A DNA stretch of 64,000 nt, from positions 496,001 through 560,000 of the forward strand of contig NZ_CP085135.1 of assembly GCF_020616515.1 (NCBI RefSeq). The letters run 5' to 3'. This DNA is from Mesorhizobium sp. PAMC28654 (GTDB lineage Bacteria > Pseudomonadota > Alphaproteobacteria > Rhizobiales > Rhizobiaceae). Numbering within the stretch: the first letter of the stretch is position 1; every line of letters begins with the position of its first letter. A program made the position numbers and the translations under genes. Under the pieces are notes generated by a model. That model had not been told where the DNA came from. It was given only the letters and a program-made list of their open reading frames with translations, and did not search any database. Shown here piece by piece: positions 33,306 to 42,000 of this stretch.

Positions 33306-34237
33306 GAGTCTGACTCATAATATTTCTGATGGATATCATGGATTTGCGATGCGCCGTGTCATGAGTTGAACGGATGCGAGGAGCAGCCAAGCCGTGGAGC
33401 TTTCGATGGTCTGCTCGAAGTCCTTGGACAGGCGTCGGTTGCGGCCGAACCAGGCGAAGGTTCGTTCCACCACCCACCGGCGCGGGAGCAGGACGAAGCC
33501 TTTTGCGGCGTCGGATCGCTTGATGATTTCGAGGGTCCAGCCACCTTTTCCCCTGAGCGCGGTCTGGAGTTTTTCACCGGCGTAGCCGCCATCGGCGAAG
33601 ACGTGGCGCAGCCAGGGAAAGCTTTCCCGAATAGAAGCCAGAACCTCGGGGGCGCCGTCTCGGTCCTGGATGTCAGCGGTATGGACGATCGCGCCGACCA
33701 GCAGGCCCAAGGTGTCGGTCAGGATATGGCGCTTTCGGCCTTTGATCTTCTTGCCCGCATCGTAGCCACAAAGCCCGCCGCTTTCAGTGGTTTTCACGCT
33801 TTGGCTGTCGATTACGCCGGCGCTGGGCGACGCCTCCCGACCTGCGGCGACACGCACGGCCATCAGCAGCAGGTGGTTGATCGTGTTCCAAAGGCCGCTG
33901 TCGCGCCAAGCGTAGAAATAGCGCTGCACCGTCGATACCGGCGGCAAGTCCCTGGGCAGCATTCGCCAAGGCAGACCGCTACGCAGCACATAAAACACGC
34001 CCTCCATGATAGACCGCTGCGACCATTTCGGCGGGCGGCCAAGCGCCGAGCGAGGCGGAAGCAGCGGTTCCAGAACCATCCATTCCGCGTCCGTCAAATC
34101 GCTTGAATAACGTAGTCCCTTTCGGGCATGCTTGGCGCGGGTGATATCAGTCCACATGTGATGCTCCGTCGAGGCTTCGCAACTCCGATTGAATCACAAG
34201 TCATTGATATCACCCAACTTCTTTTTGGGTCAGACAC
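33306..34237 (-). mobile_element. IS5 family element
   Basis: 932 bp with related ends GAGTCTGACTC and GTGTCTGACCC (inverted), flanked by a 3-bp target duplication TGA (33303-33305 and 34238-34240). It inserted into the 3' end of the SRAP gene. The single transposase gene is intact and reads on the minus strand. Confidence 0.92.
33336..34157 (-). CDS. IS5 family transposase
   Basis: 273 residues. The N-terminal DUF4096-type domain (Y-S-S-D-L-T-D-A-E-W-M-V-L-E-P-L-L-P-P) precedes the DDE core: V-I-D-S-Q-S-V-K-T-T (first D), H-V-F-A-D-G-G-Y-A-G (second D) and R-R-W-V-V-E-R-T-F-A-W-F (E with the Y/R signature region). It is full length and probably active. Confidence 0.94.
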   Translation of the reverse strand: MWTDITRAKHARKGLRYSSDLTDAEWMVLEPLLPPRSALGRPPKWSQRSIMEGVFYVLRSGLPWRMLPRDLPPVSTVQRYFYAWRDSGLWNTINHLLLMAVRVAAGREASPSAGVIDSQSVKTTESGGLCGYDAGKKIKGRKRHILTDTLGLLVGAIVHTADIQDRDGAPEVLASIRESFPWLRHVFADGGYAGEKLQTALRGKGGWTLEIIKRSDAAKGFVLLPRRWVVERTFAWFGRNRRLSKDFEQTIESSTAWLLLASVQLMTRRIANP

Positions 34238-34911
34238 TGAGAAAACTTGATCTGCGTGGCGGGCTTATCCACAACCACCAGCGCATCATCCGATGCCGTC
34301 CGCTGCATCCTCTTCGCGTCAGCCCACGGGGCCGTCAGCCACGTCTCTACGTCCTCCTGCGTGGTTAGGATCACCGGCATGGCCTTCTCGTGGATCGGCG
34401 CTATGAGAGCGTTGGGTTTGGTAGTCATGAACCCGTAAAGCTCGAAGTCCCCCGGCCCATCCTTGACCTTGCGTACTCCCTGCCAGGGCGTCCAAAGACC
34501 CGCGAAGAAAAACAACGGACGTCCCTCGTTCAGGGCGAACCAGTAGTTTCGCTGAATGCCTGTCTCAGGGTCCTTGTCGTTCGGTGTTGGGCTCGGCTCT
34601 GCGAAGCTGGTGACGGGAACCACGCAGCGATGCTCGACGCCAACAAACTGCTGCCAGTGTCCGTACTGCGGATTGCGAATGTTGGTCGTGCCATAGTCCG
34701 CCTTGCCCTTCACCCGCTCGATGGTCGTGGGCATCCCCCAAAGCAGCTTGGCAAGCTCGCGCTCACCGTCGAGGGCATTGCGGACCACGGGACCGGGCTG
34801 GTTTGGATAGACATCAAGGGAGGGCTCAAGGTTGCCCATGATGTCCCGCAGTGCGCGAGTCCACTGGCGTACAGCGTCTTGGGTGGTGGTGATGTTGTAG
34901 AGGTTGCACAT
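34210..34911 (-). CDS. SRAP (SOS response-associated peptidase, YedK/HMCES type)
   Basis: 233 residues from the ATG at 34911. Cys2 (M-C-N-L-Y-N) is the invariant nucleophile that crosslinks to abasic sites in single-stranded DNA. The other family residues are visible: N-x-R in T-N-I-R-N-P, the catalytic Glu-type position in V-T-S-F-A-E-P, and H in I-H-E-K-A-M-P-V-I-L. An earlier ATG at 34932 would bury Cys2 and is rejected. The IS5 insertion replaced the last ~11 residues (native end K-F-S-H-G-E-K-D-G-Q-F-S-L-L) by eight from the IS. The core is intact, so it may still work. Confidence 0.9.
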   Translation of the reverse strand: MCNLYNITTTQDAVRQWTRALRDIMGNLEPSLDVYPNQPGPVVRNALDGERELAKLLWGMPTTIERVKGKADYGTTNIRNPQYGHWQQFVGVEHRCVVPVTSFAEPSPTPNDKDPETGIQRNYWFALNEGRPLFFFAGLWTPWQGVRKVKDGPGDFELYGFMTTKPNALIAPIHEKAMPVILTTQEDVETWLTAPWADAKRMQRTASDDALVVVDKPATQIKFSQCLTQKEVG

Positions 34912-35050
34912 ACCGCTAGGATGCCTGTGCATTCATGAGCAATCCAGTGCGAAATGACCCTATACCGCACGTAGACGTGCTGGGTTCTGGACCCGTGTCC
35001 TTGCTCCCACCTTTTTTGGCTTTGTTTCCTGGGAAGCGTCTTGCCTCAAG

Positions 35051-35087
35051 GTGCCCATGCGTTTTCGTACAGTCAGCGCATGGGCAC
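35051..35087 (-). terminator. Hairpin after the 35100-35357 gene
   Basis: A perfect 11-bp stem GTGCCCATGCG / CGCATGGGCAC with a 15-base loop, located 13 bases past the stop codon of the minus-strand gene. There is no T run, so it may be a transcript-end stabiliser rather than a classical terminator. Confidence 0.4.
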
Positions 35088-35099
35088 TGAGAGGTTGAT

Positions 35100-35357
35100 C
35101 TATCGTTGGAAAGCCTTGGCCAGCTTCGCCCTCTTCCTCAGGATGTAGAAGGCGTTGAGAATGATCCCGTCATCTTCTTGCTCAGATGCCGACAACTTCT
35201 CCTCAAACTGCGCTTCCTCAACATGGAAATCCTCCGCCTTCGACGGCATGTTGGCCCATCCCCAAGCACACGCGTCCCAGTGGCTTTCGCAAGGGACAAC
35301 GCGCTGCCCGATTACTTGGCCCTGTTTTCCAAAGAATACGATCTTAAAGTTCGTCAT
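35100..35357 (-). CDS. Hypothetical island protein
   Basis: 85 residues from the ATG at 35357 (M-T-N-F-K-I-V-F-F-G-K-Q-G-Q-V-I-G), preceded by GGAAAG; a frame start at 35399 is possible but less good. The first part looks like a beta hairpin, then C-E-S-H-W-D-A-C-A-W-G-W-A and a charged helical end. The family is not recognised. It is probably part of the island's minus-strand cargo. Confidence 0.5.
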   Translation of the reverse strand: MTNFKIVFFGKQGQVIGQRVVPCESHWDACAWGWANMPSKAEDFHVEEAQFEEKLSASEQEDDGIILNAFYILRKRAKLAKAFQR

Positions 35358-35483
35358 GGTCTCGGCTTTCCAGTGTCTGGCTTGATTGCCGATGCCCATG
35401 TTTCACACATCCAAAGGGGAAAAAAGAGCAACTACCGGGGACTTCCCGCTACCGGGGAGAACCATGATAGCAGGGACGCTGCA

Positions 35484-35894
35484 CTATCTCAGGAAATCCG
35501 CCGCTGCATCCTCGTCGATTTGGTAGCGCCAGCCGTTAAGCTCTCGGACCCGTTCGTAAAAACTTTCGTCGCCCAAGGCTGCATACATAAGGTTCTGAGC
35601 GTGCCCTGATTTGTTGCCGTTCAAGATAACAACCATGCCGATGAGACCAAGTACGCCCCACCACCAGGCGCTTGTAAATGCCCAGTAGAGGCCAACCCCT
35701 GCCACTACCCATGCTAAGCCTGTGAAGAACTTGAAGGCGTGTCTCGTTGAACCTTTGGGGTGTATGCCGGAAGTCGCGAGTCTTAACGCGAACTCTTCGC
35801 TCATCCCCAAGTTTACCTTGCCCTGCTTGTGTAGTTCAACGAGTTGCTTGTGTGGCAGAGATAACTGTGATGTCGAGTAGTCAACCATCGCCAT
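35484..35894 (-). CDS. Hypothetical membrane protein of the island
   Basis: 136 residues with two adjacent hydrophobic helices (F-F-T-G-L-A-W-V-V-A-G-V-G-L-Y-W-A-F and W-W-W-G-V-L-G-L-I-G-M-V-V-I-L) in the middle. Soluble stretches on both sides include the polar N-terminus Q-L-S-L-P-H-K-Q-L-V-E-L. The ATG has an AGGTG site. It is not recognised. The topology suggests both ends are in the cytosol. Confidence 0.55.
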   Translation of the reverse strand: MAMVDYSTSQLSLPHKQLVELHKQGKVNLGMSEEFALRLATSGIHPKGSTRHAFKFFTGLAWVVAGVGLYWAFTSAWWWGVLGLIGMVVILNGNKSGHAQNLMYAALGDESFYERVRELNGWRYQIDEDAAADFLR

Positions 35895-36078
35895 CTTGCA
35901 CCTACCGTATCGACGAACGCCGGAAGACTATCGCGCGACACTAACAATCCGCAAGGACGGAGTTACTCCCCCGGACCATGCCACTGCCCATTTCCGTCGA
36001 CCTCTTGTTCCGGGACTTGATGTTCAGCGGACATTTCTGGAGAACCAGTGTTTCGGCATTCGTTTATAAGGCAATCCT

Positions 36079-36103
36079 AAAATCCCCCATGGCTCCATCG
36101 GGG
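36079..36103 (-). terminator. Hairpin terminator after the 36160-36342 gene
   Basis: On the minus strand CCCC-G-ATGG-AG-CCAT-GGGG folds into a stem with one bulged G, followed by GATTTT. It lies 57 bases past the stop codon. A diverged copy of the same sequence (CCCCCATGGCCCCTCGGGG) occurs at 36428-36446. Confidence 0.5.
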
Positions 36104-36159
36104 AAACCTCGGCCCTCACTATACGCCCGACCGAAGGAGCGGCCCCCAGTAAGAGCGAC

Positions 36160-36342
36160 CTACTTCCAGTCAGGATCGTGCCACCGGCCATTCGAGTCGA
36201 TCTGTTCCAGCGGTACCTCTTTCTCAGTTCCGTCAGGCTCGGCCCTCGCGGCCTTGAGCCAGTTGAGGGTTCCCCATGTGAGGACATGCTTCCCGTGCTG
36301 CTGATCCCAGTGCTTTCCTCGATAGACGGTCAACGTGATCAC
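36160..36342 (-). CDS. Hypothetical small island protein
   Basis: 60 residues from a GTG at 36342 that has AAGGAG six bases upstream; the longer frame from 36411 has no such site. The sequence is I-T-L-T-V-Y-R-G-K-H-W-D-Q-Q-H-G then W-G-T-L-N-W-L-K-A-A-R-A and ends N-G-R-W-H-D-P-D-W-K. It is charged and Trp-rich, with no known domain. The next 220 bases to the right junction hold no gene that I can support. Confidence 0.5.
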   Translation of the reverse strand: MITLTVYRGKHWDQQHGKHVLTWGTLNWLKAARAEPDGTEKEVPLEQIDSNGRWHDPDWK

Positions 36343-36534
36343 TGCGTTCTCCTTCGGGGCCCGTGAGGGTGCGACCTTTTTTGCGAAAAGTCTGTTAGAC
36401 CTTACGTACATCTAGGTAGGGCTCAAACCCCCATGGCCCCTCGGGGAGAACTTCCGACTCCATTCCTATACGTGCCGCCCGCCACCCATTGATGTGAACA
36501 GAGCGGGAACATTGGCGTCCGCCGAGCTATGCGC

Positions 36535-37107
36535 TCAGTGCATTCCGTAGAGAGACCGGCAGAGTATGTCGAGGCCCCCCGCCAGCACACCGATCGTGCC
36601 CGTGGAAATACTGCCCTGATGGGCCGCCGTGTCGATGCCGCGCGCCAGGCCGGAGACGATGCTGTAGCCGTGTTGGCCAAGATCCGTCGCCAGCGTGCGC
36701 GCCATCTTGATGCCGGCCAGCGAGGCGTTGCGGGCGCCAACGATGGCAATGGCCGGCATGCGGAACACTGCACCTTCGCCCTTCACCGCGAGTAGGGGCG
36801 GCGGGTGGTCCATATTCTTCAGCAGCGGCGGATAGTCGGGTTCGCCAATGCCTACGAAGCGAGCGCCGGCGCGCCGTGCGGCTTCCAATTCAGCTTCCGC
36901 CTCGGCCACTGAGGCGATGCGGGCGATGCGGTTGACGCCGCCGGAAATCATCAGTTCGGGCAGTATTTCAAGCGCGGCCTCGGCGGAGCCGAAGCGGTTG
37001 ATGAGATCGCGAAAAGAGGCCGGGCCGACATTGTGGGTGCGGATCAGGCGAAGCCAGCTCAACCGTTGCCGGTCGCTGAGGCGCGGCCCGACGAGCCGGT
37101 TGTTCAC
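36535..37107 (-). pseudogene. dprA: dprA, 5' part (interrupted by the island)
   Basis: The N-terminal ~180 residues of DprA: GTG start at 37107 ([11 protein letters not shown]), overlapping the plsY stop by four bases. It has the helix-hairpin-helix-like N-terminus (W-L-R-L-I-R-T-H-N-V-G-P) and the first half of the Rossmann core (I-A-I-V-G-A-R-N-A-S, S-G-L-A-R-G-I-D-T-A-A-H). After G-V-L-A-G-G-L-D the frame enters the island, adds I-L-C-R-S-L-Y-G-M-H and stops at 36535. The remainder is at 26701-27295. Confidence 0.92.
36554..36579. other. attR, junction of the island and dprA 5' half
   Basis: On the plus strand island sequence GACCGGCAGAGT runs into ATG (36566-36568) and then dprA sequence TCGAGGCCCCCC. 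Together with the left junction the inner ends form an attP-like site with imperfect inverted arms. Confidence 0.65.
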
Positions 37108-37691
37108 CCCTTGGCTCCGATCTTGCCTTCCGTGCCGGCGAGTAGCCGCGAAATGTTGGCGCGGTGCTTGATGAAGACGATGATGCTCATGACCACGAAC
37201 AGTCCGGCAATCTGCGGCGTGCCGAGAAAATAGAGCGCTATCGGGACGACAACCGCCGCGACGAGGGCCGCCAATGAGGAGTAACGAAAGAGGAAGGCAA
37301 CGGCGAGCCAGACCACGGCGAAGATCAGTGCTACCTGCCAGGCGAGGCCGATCAGCACGCCAAGATATGTGGCCACGCCCTTGCCGCCCTTGAAGCCGAG
37401 CCAGACTGGAAAGAGATGACCAAGGAAGGCGCCAAGGCCGGCCCAAAGGCCGAACTCCGGCGCATAATGACTGGCAATCAGGACAGCCACAGTGCCCTTC
37501 AACGCGTCGAACAGCAGCGTGGCGGCGGCAAGGCCCTTGTTGCCGGTGCGCAATACATTGGTTGCGCCGATATTGCCCGAGCCAATCTTGCGCACATCGC
37601 CAAGGCCAGCTGCGCGGGTGATCAAAAGCCCAAAAGGGATCGAGCCAAGCAGATAGCCGAACACAAGTGCCACGACGGGACCGTAGGTCAT
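37104..37691 (-). CDS. plsY: Acyl-phosphate glycerol-3-phosphate acyltransferase
   Basis: 195 residues, an integral membrane enzyme with about five helices. Conserved loops are [14 protein letters not shown] (acyl phosphate site), [18 protein letters not shown] (phosphate-binding) and the C-terminal [11 protein letters not shown]. It makes lysophosphatidic acid from glycerol-3-phosphate and acyl-phosphate. Its stop overlaps the dprA GTG start. Confidence 0.95.
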   Translation of the reverse strand: MTYGPVVALVFGYLLGSIPFGLLITRAAGLGDVRKIGSGNIGATNVLRTGNKGLAAATLLFDALKGTVAVLIASHYAPEFGLWAGLGAFLGHLFPVWLGFKGGKGVATYLGVLIGLAWQVALIFAVVWLAVAFLFRYSSLAALVAAVVVPIALYFLGTPQIAGLFVVMSIIVFIKHRANISRLLAGTEGKIGAKG

Positions 37692-37754
37692 TGTTCCCCC
37701 TGGATCTCCCCTGGCCGACCGGATTGGAGTGCGAGGCGCTCCGCAGTCTTCAGT

Positions 37755-39041
37755 CTAGGCCGAAAATACTGTGCGGCCCGCAACCATCGTTTGCAAGACC
37801 CTGCCTTGCAGCCGCGCGCCCTCGAAACAGGTGTTTTTGGAGCGCGAGCGAATGCCGCTTTCGCTAACAATCCACGGCTCATTCAGATCGACAACAGCTA
37901 GATCAGCCAATGCCCCCGGCTTCAGGGTGCCACCGGGTAGCCCAAACAGTCTCGCCGGCGCTGTGGACAGCGTCTCGACCAGTCTCAGCAGCGTGAGGTC
38001 TTCATTGTGGTACAGCCGCAGTGCCGCGCCCAGCAGCGTTTCGAGCCCGATGGCGCCGGCGGCAGCGTCGGCGAAGGGCAAGCGCTTGGTGTCGACATCC
38101 TGCGGGTCGTGCGAGGAGACAATGATGTCGATCGTGCCGTCCCTGACCGCCTCGATCATCGCCAGCCTGTCCTCTTCGGCACGCAGCGGCGGCGTCAGCC
38201 GGAAGAAAGTGCGGTACTCGCCGACATCGTTCTCGTTGAGCGACAGATTGTGGATCGACACGCCCGCCGTGACATTCGCGCCGTCGGCTTTCGCCCGCGT
38301 CACCGCATTCGCGGCCATGGCCGTTGAGATCTTTGCCGCGTGATATAAGCCGCGCGTCAACCGAGCGAGCGCAAGGTCGCGCTCCAGCGGGATGGATTCG
38401 GCTTCACGCGGAATGCCGGCAAGGCCGAGCCAGCTCGCATAAAGGCCTTCATTCATGACGCCGGCCGAGGCGAGGGCGGCGTCCTGCGTTTCATGCACGA
38501 TCATGGCGCCGAAATCGCGCGCATAGGTGAGCGCCCGGCGCATCACCAAGGCGCTGGCGATAGTGTGTCGCCCGTCGGTGAAGGCAACCGCGCCGGCCTC
38601 GCGCAGCAGGCCGAACTCTGTCATATCGCGCCCGTCGAGACCCTTCGTGATCGCCGCGGCGGGGAAGATGTTGACGCTTGCTGTGTCCTTGGCCGTGCGC
38701 AGCACGAATTCGACCAGCGCGACATTGTCGATCACCGGATCGGTGTCGGGCATCATGACGATCGACGTCACGCCGCCGGCGGCCGCTGCAACGCTGGCGG
38801 AAGCGATGGTTTCGCGATGCTCCCCGCCCGGTTCGCCGATGAAGACGCGGCCGTCGACAAGACCAGGGATGATCGCCTTGCCGGCGCAATCGACGACGGT
38901 AGCGCCATCGGGCGCCCGCTGGTTCAGCGCCGCCTTGCCGGCAGCCGCGATCTTGCGTCCATCGACGATGACGGTACCAATCTCGTCGATGCCGCGCGAA
39001 GGGTCGACGATACGAGCGCGCTCAAAGACCGTCGTGCTCAT
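37755..39041 (-). CDS. pyrC: Dihydroorotase-like protein lacking the metal ligands (PyrC'/PyrX type)
   Basis: 428 residues of amidohydrolase fold. The usual H-x-H metal pair is replaced: the expected D-x-H-x-H reads [11 protein letters not shown], and the later loop reads S-S-H-D-P-Q-D instead of D-H-A-P-H. It therefore looks non-catalytic. In several bacteria an inactive dihydroorotase homologue next to pyrB is a structural partner of aspartate transcarbamoylase. The ATG overlaps the pyrB stop by four bases, matching that arrangement. An active pyrC should be elsewhere in the genome. Confidence 0.88.
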   Translation of the reverse strand: MSTTVFERARIVDPSRGIDEIGTVIVDGRKIAAAGKAALNQRAPDGATVVDCAGKAIIPGLVDGRVFIGEPGGEHRETIASASVAAAAGGVTSIVMMPDTDPVIDNVALVEFVLRTAKDTASVNIFPAAAITKGLDGRDMTEFGLLREAGAVAFTDGRHTIASALVMRRALTYARDFGAMIVHETQDAALASAGVMNEGLYASWLGLAGIPREAESIPLERDLALARLTRGLYHAAKISTAMAANAVTRAKADGANVTAGVSIHNLSLNENDVGEYRTFFRLTPPLRAEEDRLAMIEAVRDGTIDIIVSSHDPQDVDTKRLPFADAAAGAIGLETLLGAALRLYHNEDLTLLRLVETLSTAPARLFGLPGGTLKPGALADLAVVDLNEPWIVSESGIRSRSKNTCFEGARLQGRVLQTMVAGRTVFSA

Positions 39042-40003
39042 GCGCCGCAGCCCTCTTGGTTACGGCGCGGATCGAGCAGCGCTTCCATCACCGCCATGCG
39101 CACGGCAACGCCCATCTCAACCTGTTCCTGGATAACGCTTTGCGGACCATCGGCGATTTCCGAGGCGATCTCGACGCCTCGGTTCATCGGGCCGGGATGC
39201 ATCACCATCGCGTCGCCCTTGGCAGCCTTCAGCTTTTCCGCGTCGAGCCCGAAATAGCGGTAATATTCGCGCACCGAAGGCACGAGGGCACCTTCCATGC
39301 GTTCGCGCTGCAGGCGCAGCATCATCACGACGTCCGCGCCCTTGAGGCCTTCCGCCATCGAGCGCGTGACGATGACGCCCATCTTTTCGATGCCAGTGGG
39401 CAGAAGCGTCGAGGGGGCGACGACACGCACCTGCGCGCCGAGCGCGTTGAGCAGCATGATGTTCGAGCGCGCAACGCGCGAATTCAGGATGTCGCCGCAG
39501 ATCGCCACGATCAGTTTCGACAGCGGACCCTTGGCGCGGCGGATGGTCAGTGCGTCAAGCAAGGCTTGAGTCGGATGTTCATGGGCGCCATCGCCGGCAT
39601 TGACCACCGAACAGCCGACCTTTTGCGCCAGAAGGGCGGCAGCACCGGCCGACTGGTGGCGGATGATCAATATGTCGGGGCGCATGGCGTTCAGCGTCAT
39701 CGCCGTGTCGATCAGCGTTTCGCCCTTCTTCACCGAAGAGCTGGCCACCGACATGTTCATGACGTCGGCGCCGAGCCGCTTGCCGGCAAGCTCGAAGGAC
39801 GACTGGGTGCGGGTGGAGGCTTCGTAAAAGAGGTTGATCTGGGTGCGGCCGCGCAGCGTCGAAGTCTTCTTTTCCGACTGCCGGGAGATGGCGACCGCCC
39901 GATCCGCGCGATCGAGCAAAAGCTCTATATCGGCGGGGGAAAGGTCGCGGATGCCCAGTAGATGGCGGTGTGGATAGAGCGGCAGGGACGAAGCGTCAGT
40001 CAT
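39038..40003 (-). CDS. pyrB: Aspartate carbamoyltransferase catalytic subunit
   Basis: 321 residues. The carbamoyl-phosphate site [13 protein letters not shown] (S-T-R-T motif), [12 protein letters not shown] and [10 protein letters not shown] are all present. It catalyses the first committed step of pyrimidine synthesis. It leads an operon pyrB-pyrC'-plsY-dprA on the minus strand. No pyrI regulatory subunit is adjacent. Confidence 0.96.
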   Translation of the reverse strand: MTDASSLPLYPHRHLLGIRDLSPADIELLLDRADRAVAISRQSEKKTSTLRGRTQINLFYEASTRTQSSFELAGKRLGADVMNMSVASSSVKKGETLIDTAMTLNAMRPDILIIRHQSAGAAALLAQKVGCSVVNAGDGAHEHPTQALLDALTIRRAKGPLSKLIVAICGDILNSRVARSNIMLLNALGAQVRVVAPSTLLPTGIEKMGVIVTRSMAEGLKGADVVMMLRLQRERMEGALVPSVREYYRYFGLDAEKLKAAKGDAMVMHPGPMNRGVEIASEIADGPQSVIQEQVEMGVAVRMAVMEALLDPRRNQEGCGA

Positions 40004-40160
40004 CTCAAGGCGCTGCTATAGGGTGGAGATTCGGCGGCTGCAAGCGCCAGCTTTGGATTGCGGCCTTTCTCCCCGGTATTTTCATCGCGCGCGCTGCAAT
40101 GCTTGGGTTATAAACCGCCGATGGCTTCGGATTCGTAGCCTGTGACGATAGGGATAAGGC

Positions 40161-41789
40161 GTGACCGACGACGTGACGAACCAGCCGCCGCCATTGACTG
40201 GCGGGAATGCCTGGCGGGGCGATCCGTTGCTGATCCAGCTTGCCGAGCGCTTTTCCGATCCGGTGCGCAAGGATCTCGATGGTCTCGGCCGCTTCGTGCT
40301 GACCCAGGAGGCGCAGGAGCTTGCCCGCCTCGCCAATGTCGAGACCCCAAAACTCCGAACCCATGACCGGCAGGGCCGGCGTATCGACCTGGTCGAGTTC
40401 CATCCTGCCTACCATGCGCTGATGCGCCGTTCCGTCGCGAACGGGCTGCATTCATCGATCTGGGAAAATGGCGATGCCGAGATCGGTCGCCGCCATCAGG
40501 TGCGCGCGGCCCGCTTCTATCTCACCGCCGAGTTGGAAACCGGGCATCTGTGCCCGATCACCATGACCAGCGCGTCGCTGGCGGCACTGATGGCCAGCCC
40601 GAAACTGTTTCGCGAATGGGCGCCCCGCGTCACGACGCGCAAATACGACCAGAGCCAGAAGCCGCCGGTCGAAAAGACCGGCCTGACGCTGGGCATGGCC
40701 ATGACGGAAAAGCAGGGCGGCACCGATGTGCGCGCCAATGTCACCAGGGCCGAGCGCGCCGGTGGCGGCTTCTATCGCCTGACCGGCCACAAATGGTTCA
40801 TGTCGGCACCGATGTCGGATGCGTTCCTGGTGCTCGGACAAGCGCCGGAAGGGCTCTCGTGCTTCCTAGTTCCGCGCGTTCTGGGCGATGGTTCGGGCAA
40901 CGGCTTCCGCTTCCAGCGGCTGAAGGACAAGCTTGGCAACCGCTCCAACGCCTCTTCCGAAGTCGAGTTCGTCAACACCATAGGCGAGATGGTCGGCGAA
41001 CCGGGCGCTGGCGTGAAGACGATCATGGACATGGTGACGCTGACCCGCCTTGACTGCGCCGTCGCGTCATCGGCGATCATGCGCGCCGGGCTGGCCGAGG
41101 CCGTGCATCACACCCGTCACCGGCAGGTGTTTGGCACCAACCTGATCGAACAGCCGCTGATGCAGCGCGTGCTGGCCGACATGGCGCTCGACGTTGCCGC
41201 GGCAACCGCCCTGTCGTTTCGGCTGGCGCGCTCCTTCGACGAGGCCGCCAGCGATCGCGGCGAGGCGGCGTTTGCCCGCGCCATGACGCCGGTCGTCAAA
41301 TATTGGGTCTGCAAGATCGCGCCGCCGCTGCTCTATGAGGCGATGGAGTGCCTGGGTGGCAATGGCTATGTCGAAGAGGCGCCGCTCGCCCGCTACTATC
41401 GCGAAGCTCCCGTCAACGCGATCTGGGAAGGGTCCGGCAACGTCATGGCCATCGACGTGTTGCGCGTGCTCAACCGTGCGCCGGGACTGTTCGAGGACGT
41501 GCTGGCAGGCATTGATCGTGACCTGGGCGCTGGCGGCCGTGGTACCATCGGCGTGCTCAAGGCCGCGATGCAGGTCGCCGGAACCGACGAGGGCTCGGCC
41601 CGGTTGCTCACCGAGCAACTGGCGCTGTCGGCGGCGGCGGCCGAACTGCGCCGGCTGGGGGCAGGGCGGATCGCCGACGCTTTCGTCGAGACGCGGTTGG
41701 CCGGGCAGTGGCGCAACACCTATGGCATGCTCGATTCGCGCCACGATGCTCGCATGATCATCGACACGCTCTATCCACCAACGAATTAG
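40161..41789 (+). CDS. Acyl-CoA dehydrogenase family protein, AidB-like
   Basis: 542 residues, the size of the AidB branch rather than the ~380 of ordinary acyl-CoA dehydrogenases. Seen: G-M-A-M-T-E-K-Q-G-G-T-D-V-R-A-N flavin-site motif, L-T-G-H-K-W-F-M-S-A-P-M-S-D-A-F and the C-terminal Y-E-A-M-E-C-L-G-G-N-G-Y-V-E-E. E. coli AidB is induced by alkylating agents and may act in detoxification. It is divergent from pyrB, with 157 bases between them. Confidence 0.87.
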   Translation: MTDDVTNQPPPLTGGNAWRGDPLLIQLAERFSDPVRKDLDGLGRFVLTQEAQELARLANVETPKLRTHDRQGRRIDLVEFHPAYHALMRRSVANGLHSSIWENGDAEIGRRHQVRAARFYLTAELETGHLCPITMTSASLAALMASPKLFREWAPRVTTRKYDQSQKPPVEKTGLTLGMAMTEKQGGTDVRANVTRAERAGGGFYRLTGHKWFMSAPMSDAFLVLGQAPEGLSCFLVPRVLGDGSGNGFRFQRLKDKLGNRSNASSEVEFVNTIGEMVGEPGAGVKTIMDMVTLTRLDCAVASSAIMRAGLAEAVHHTRHRQVFGTNLIEQPLMQRVLADMALDVAAATALSFRLARSFDEAASDRGEAAFARAMTPVVKYWVCKIAPPLLYEAMECLGGNGYVEEAPLARYYREAPVNAIWEGSGNVMAIDVLRVLNRAPGLFEDVLAGIDRDLGAGGRGTIGVLKAAMQVAGTDEGSARLLTEQLALSAAAAELRRLGAGRIADAFVETRLAGQWRNTYGMLDSRHDARMIIDTLYPPTN

Positions 41790-41797
41790 AGCCTTGT

Positions 41798-41852
41798 CTT
41801 GACGCAATTCCGAACGGAAAACCGTTTCACACTTTTCCTGGAATTACTCTAG
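41798..41852. repeat. Rhizobial intergenic repeat (GACGCAATTCC family)
   Basis: A 55-bp unit, TTGACGCAATTCCGAACGG then AAAACCGTTTCACAC then TTTTCCTGGAATTACTCTA, with imperfect inverted arms around AATTCC/GGAATT. I recognise it as a recurrent intergenic repeat of Mesorhizobium and relatives. It follows the AidB-like gene. The remaining ~150 bases up to 42001 hold nothing I can name. Confidence 0.5.
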
Positions 41853-42000
41853 GCCGCGATCAGAAGCGCCGCGGTTGCGAAAGTGCCCATGGCGGGCGCT
41901 GTCGTTCTCCCTGTGAATTGCCGTTAACCTTAACAAATGGTTTCCATTGCGGTGGCGAGCCGCAAAGCCCACTGTCTCAGGATACCGAAGCAGGAACGGC

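Larger units (their letters stand above)
27293..36568. mobile_element. 9.3 kb integrated island in dprA (serine-integrase type)
   Basis: Everything between the two dprA halves. Next to the left junction is the N-terminal domain of a large serine recombinase, the expected integrase. Cargo read from left to right: two small exported proteins, a four-gene minus-strand operon with a LexA box, a zinc-ribbon gene, a MltR-like gene, an SRAP gene and three small minus-strand genes. Three IS elements (IS630, IS3 and IS5 types) have inserted into it. No conjugation, replication or phage structural genes are visible, so it is non-autonomous or a decayed remnant. Joining the dprA ends restores codons for G-L-D-M-P-Y-P-P-E. 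Confidence 0.85.

Noticed and set aside
33366..34106. Plus-strand frame opposite the IS5 transposase
   Set aside because: Antisense of a clear transposase gene; no independent support.
36535..37446. Longer dprA start in the plsY gene
   Set aside because: The upstream residues are plsY read in another frame; GTG at 37107 overlapping the plsY stop is the natural start.
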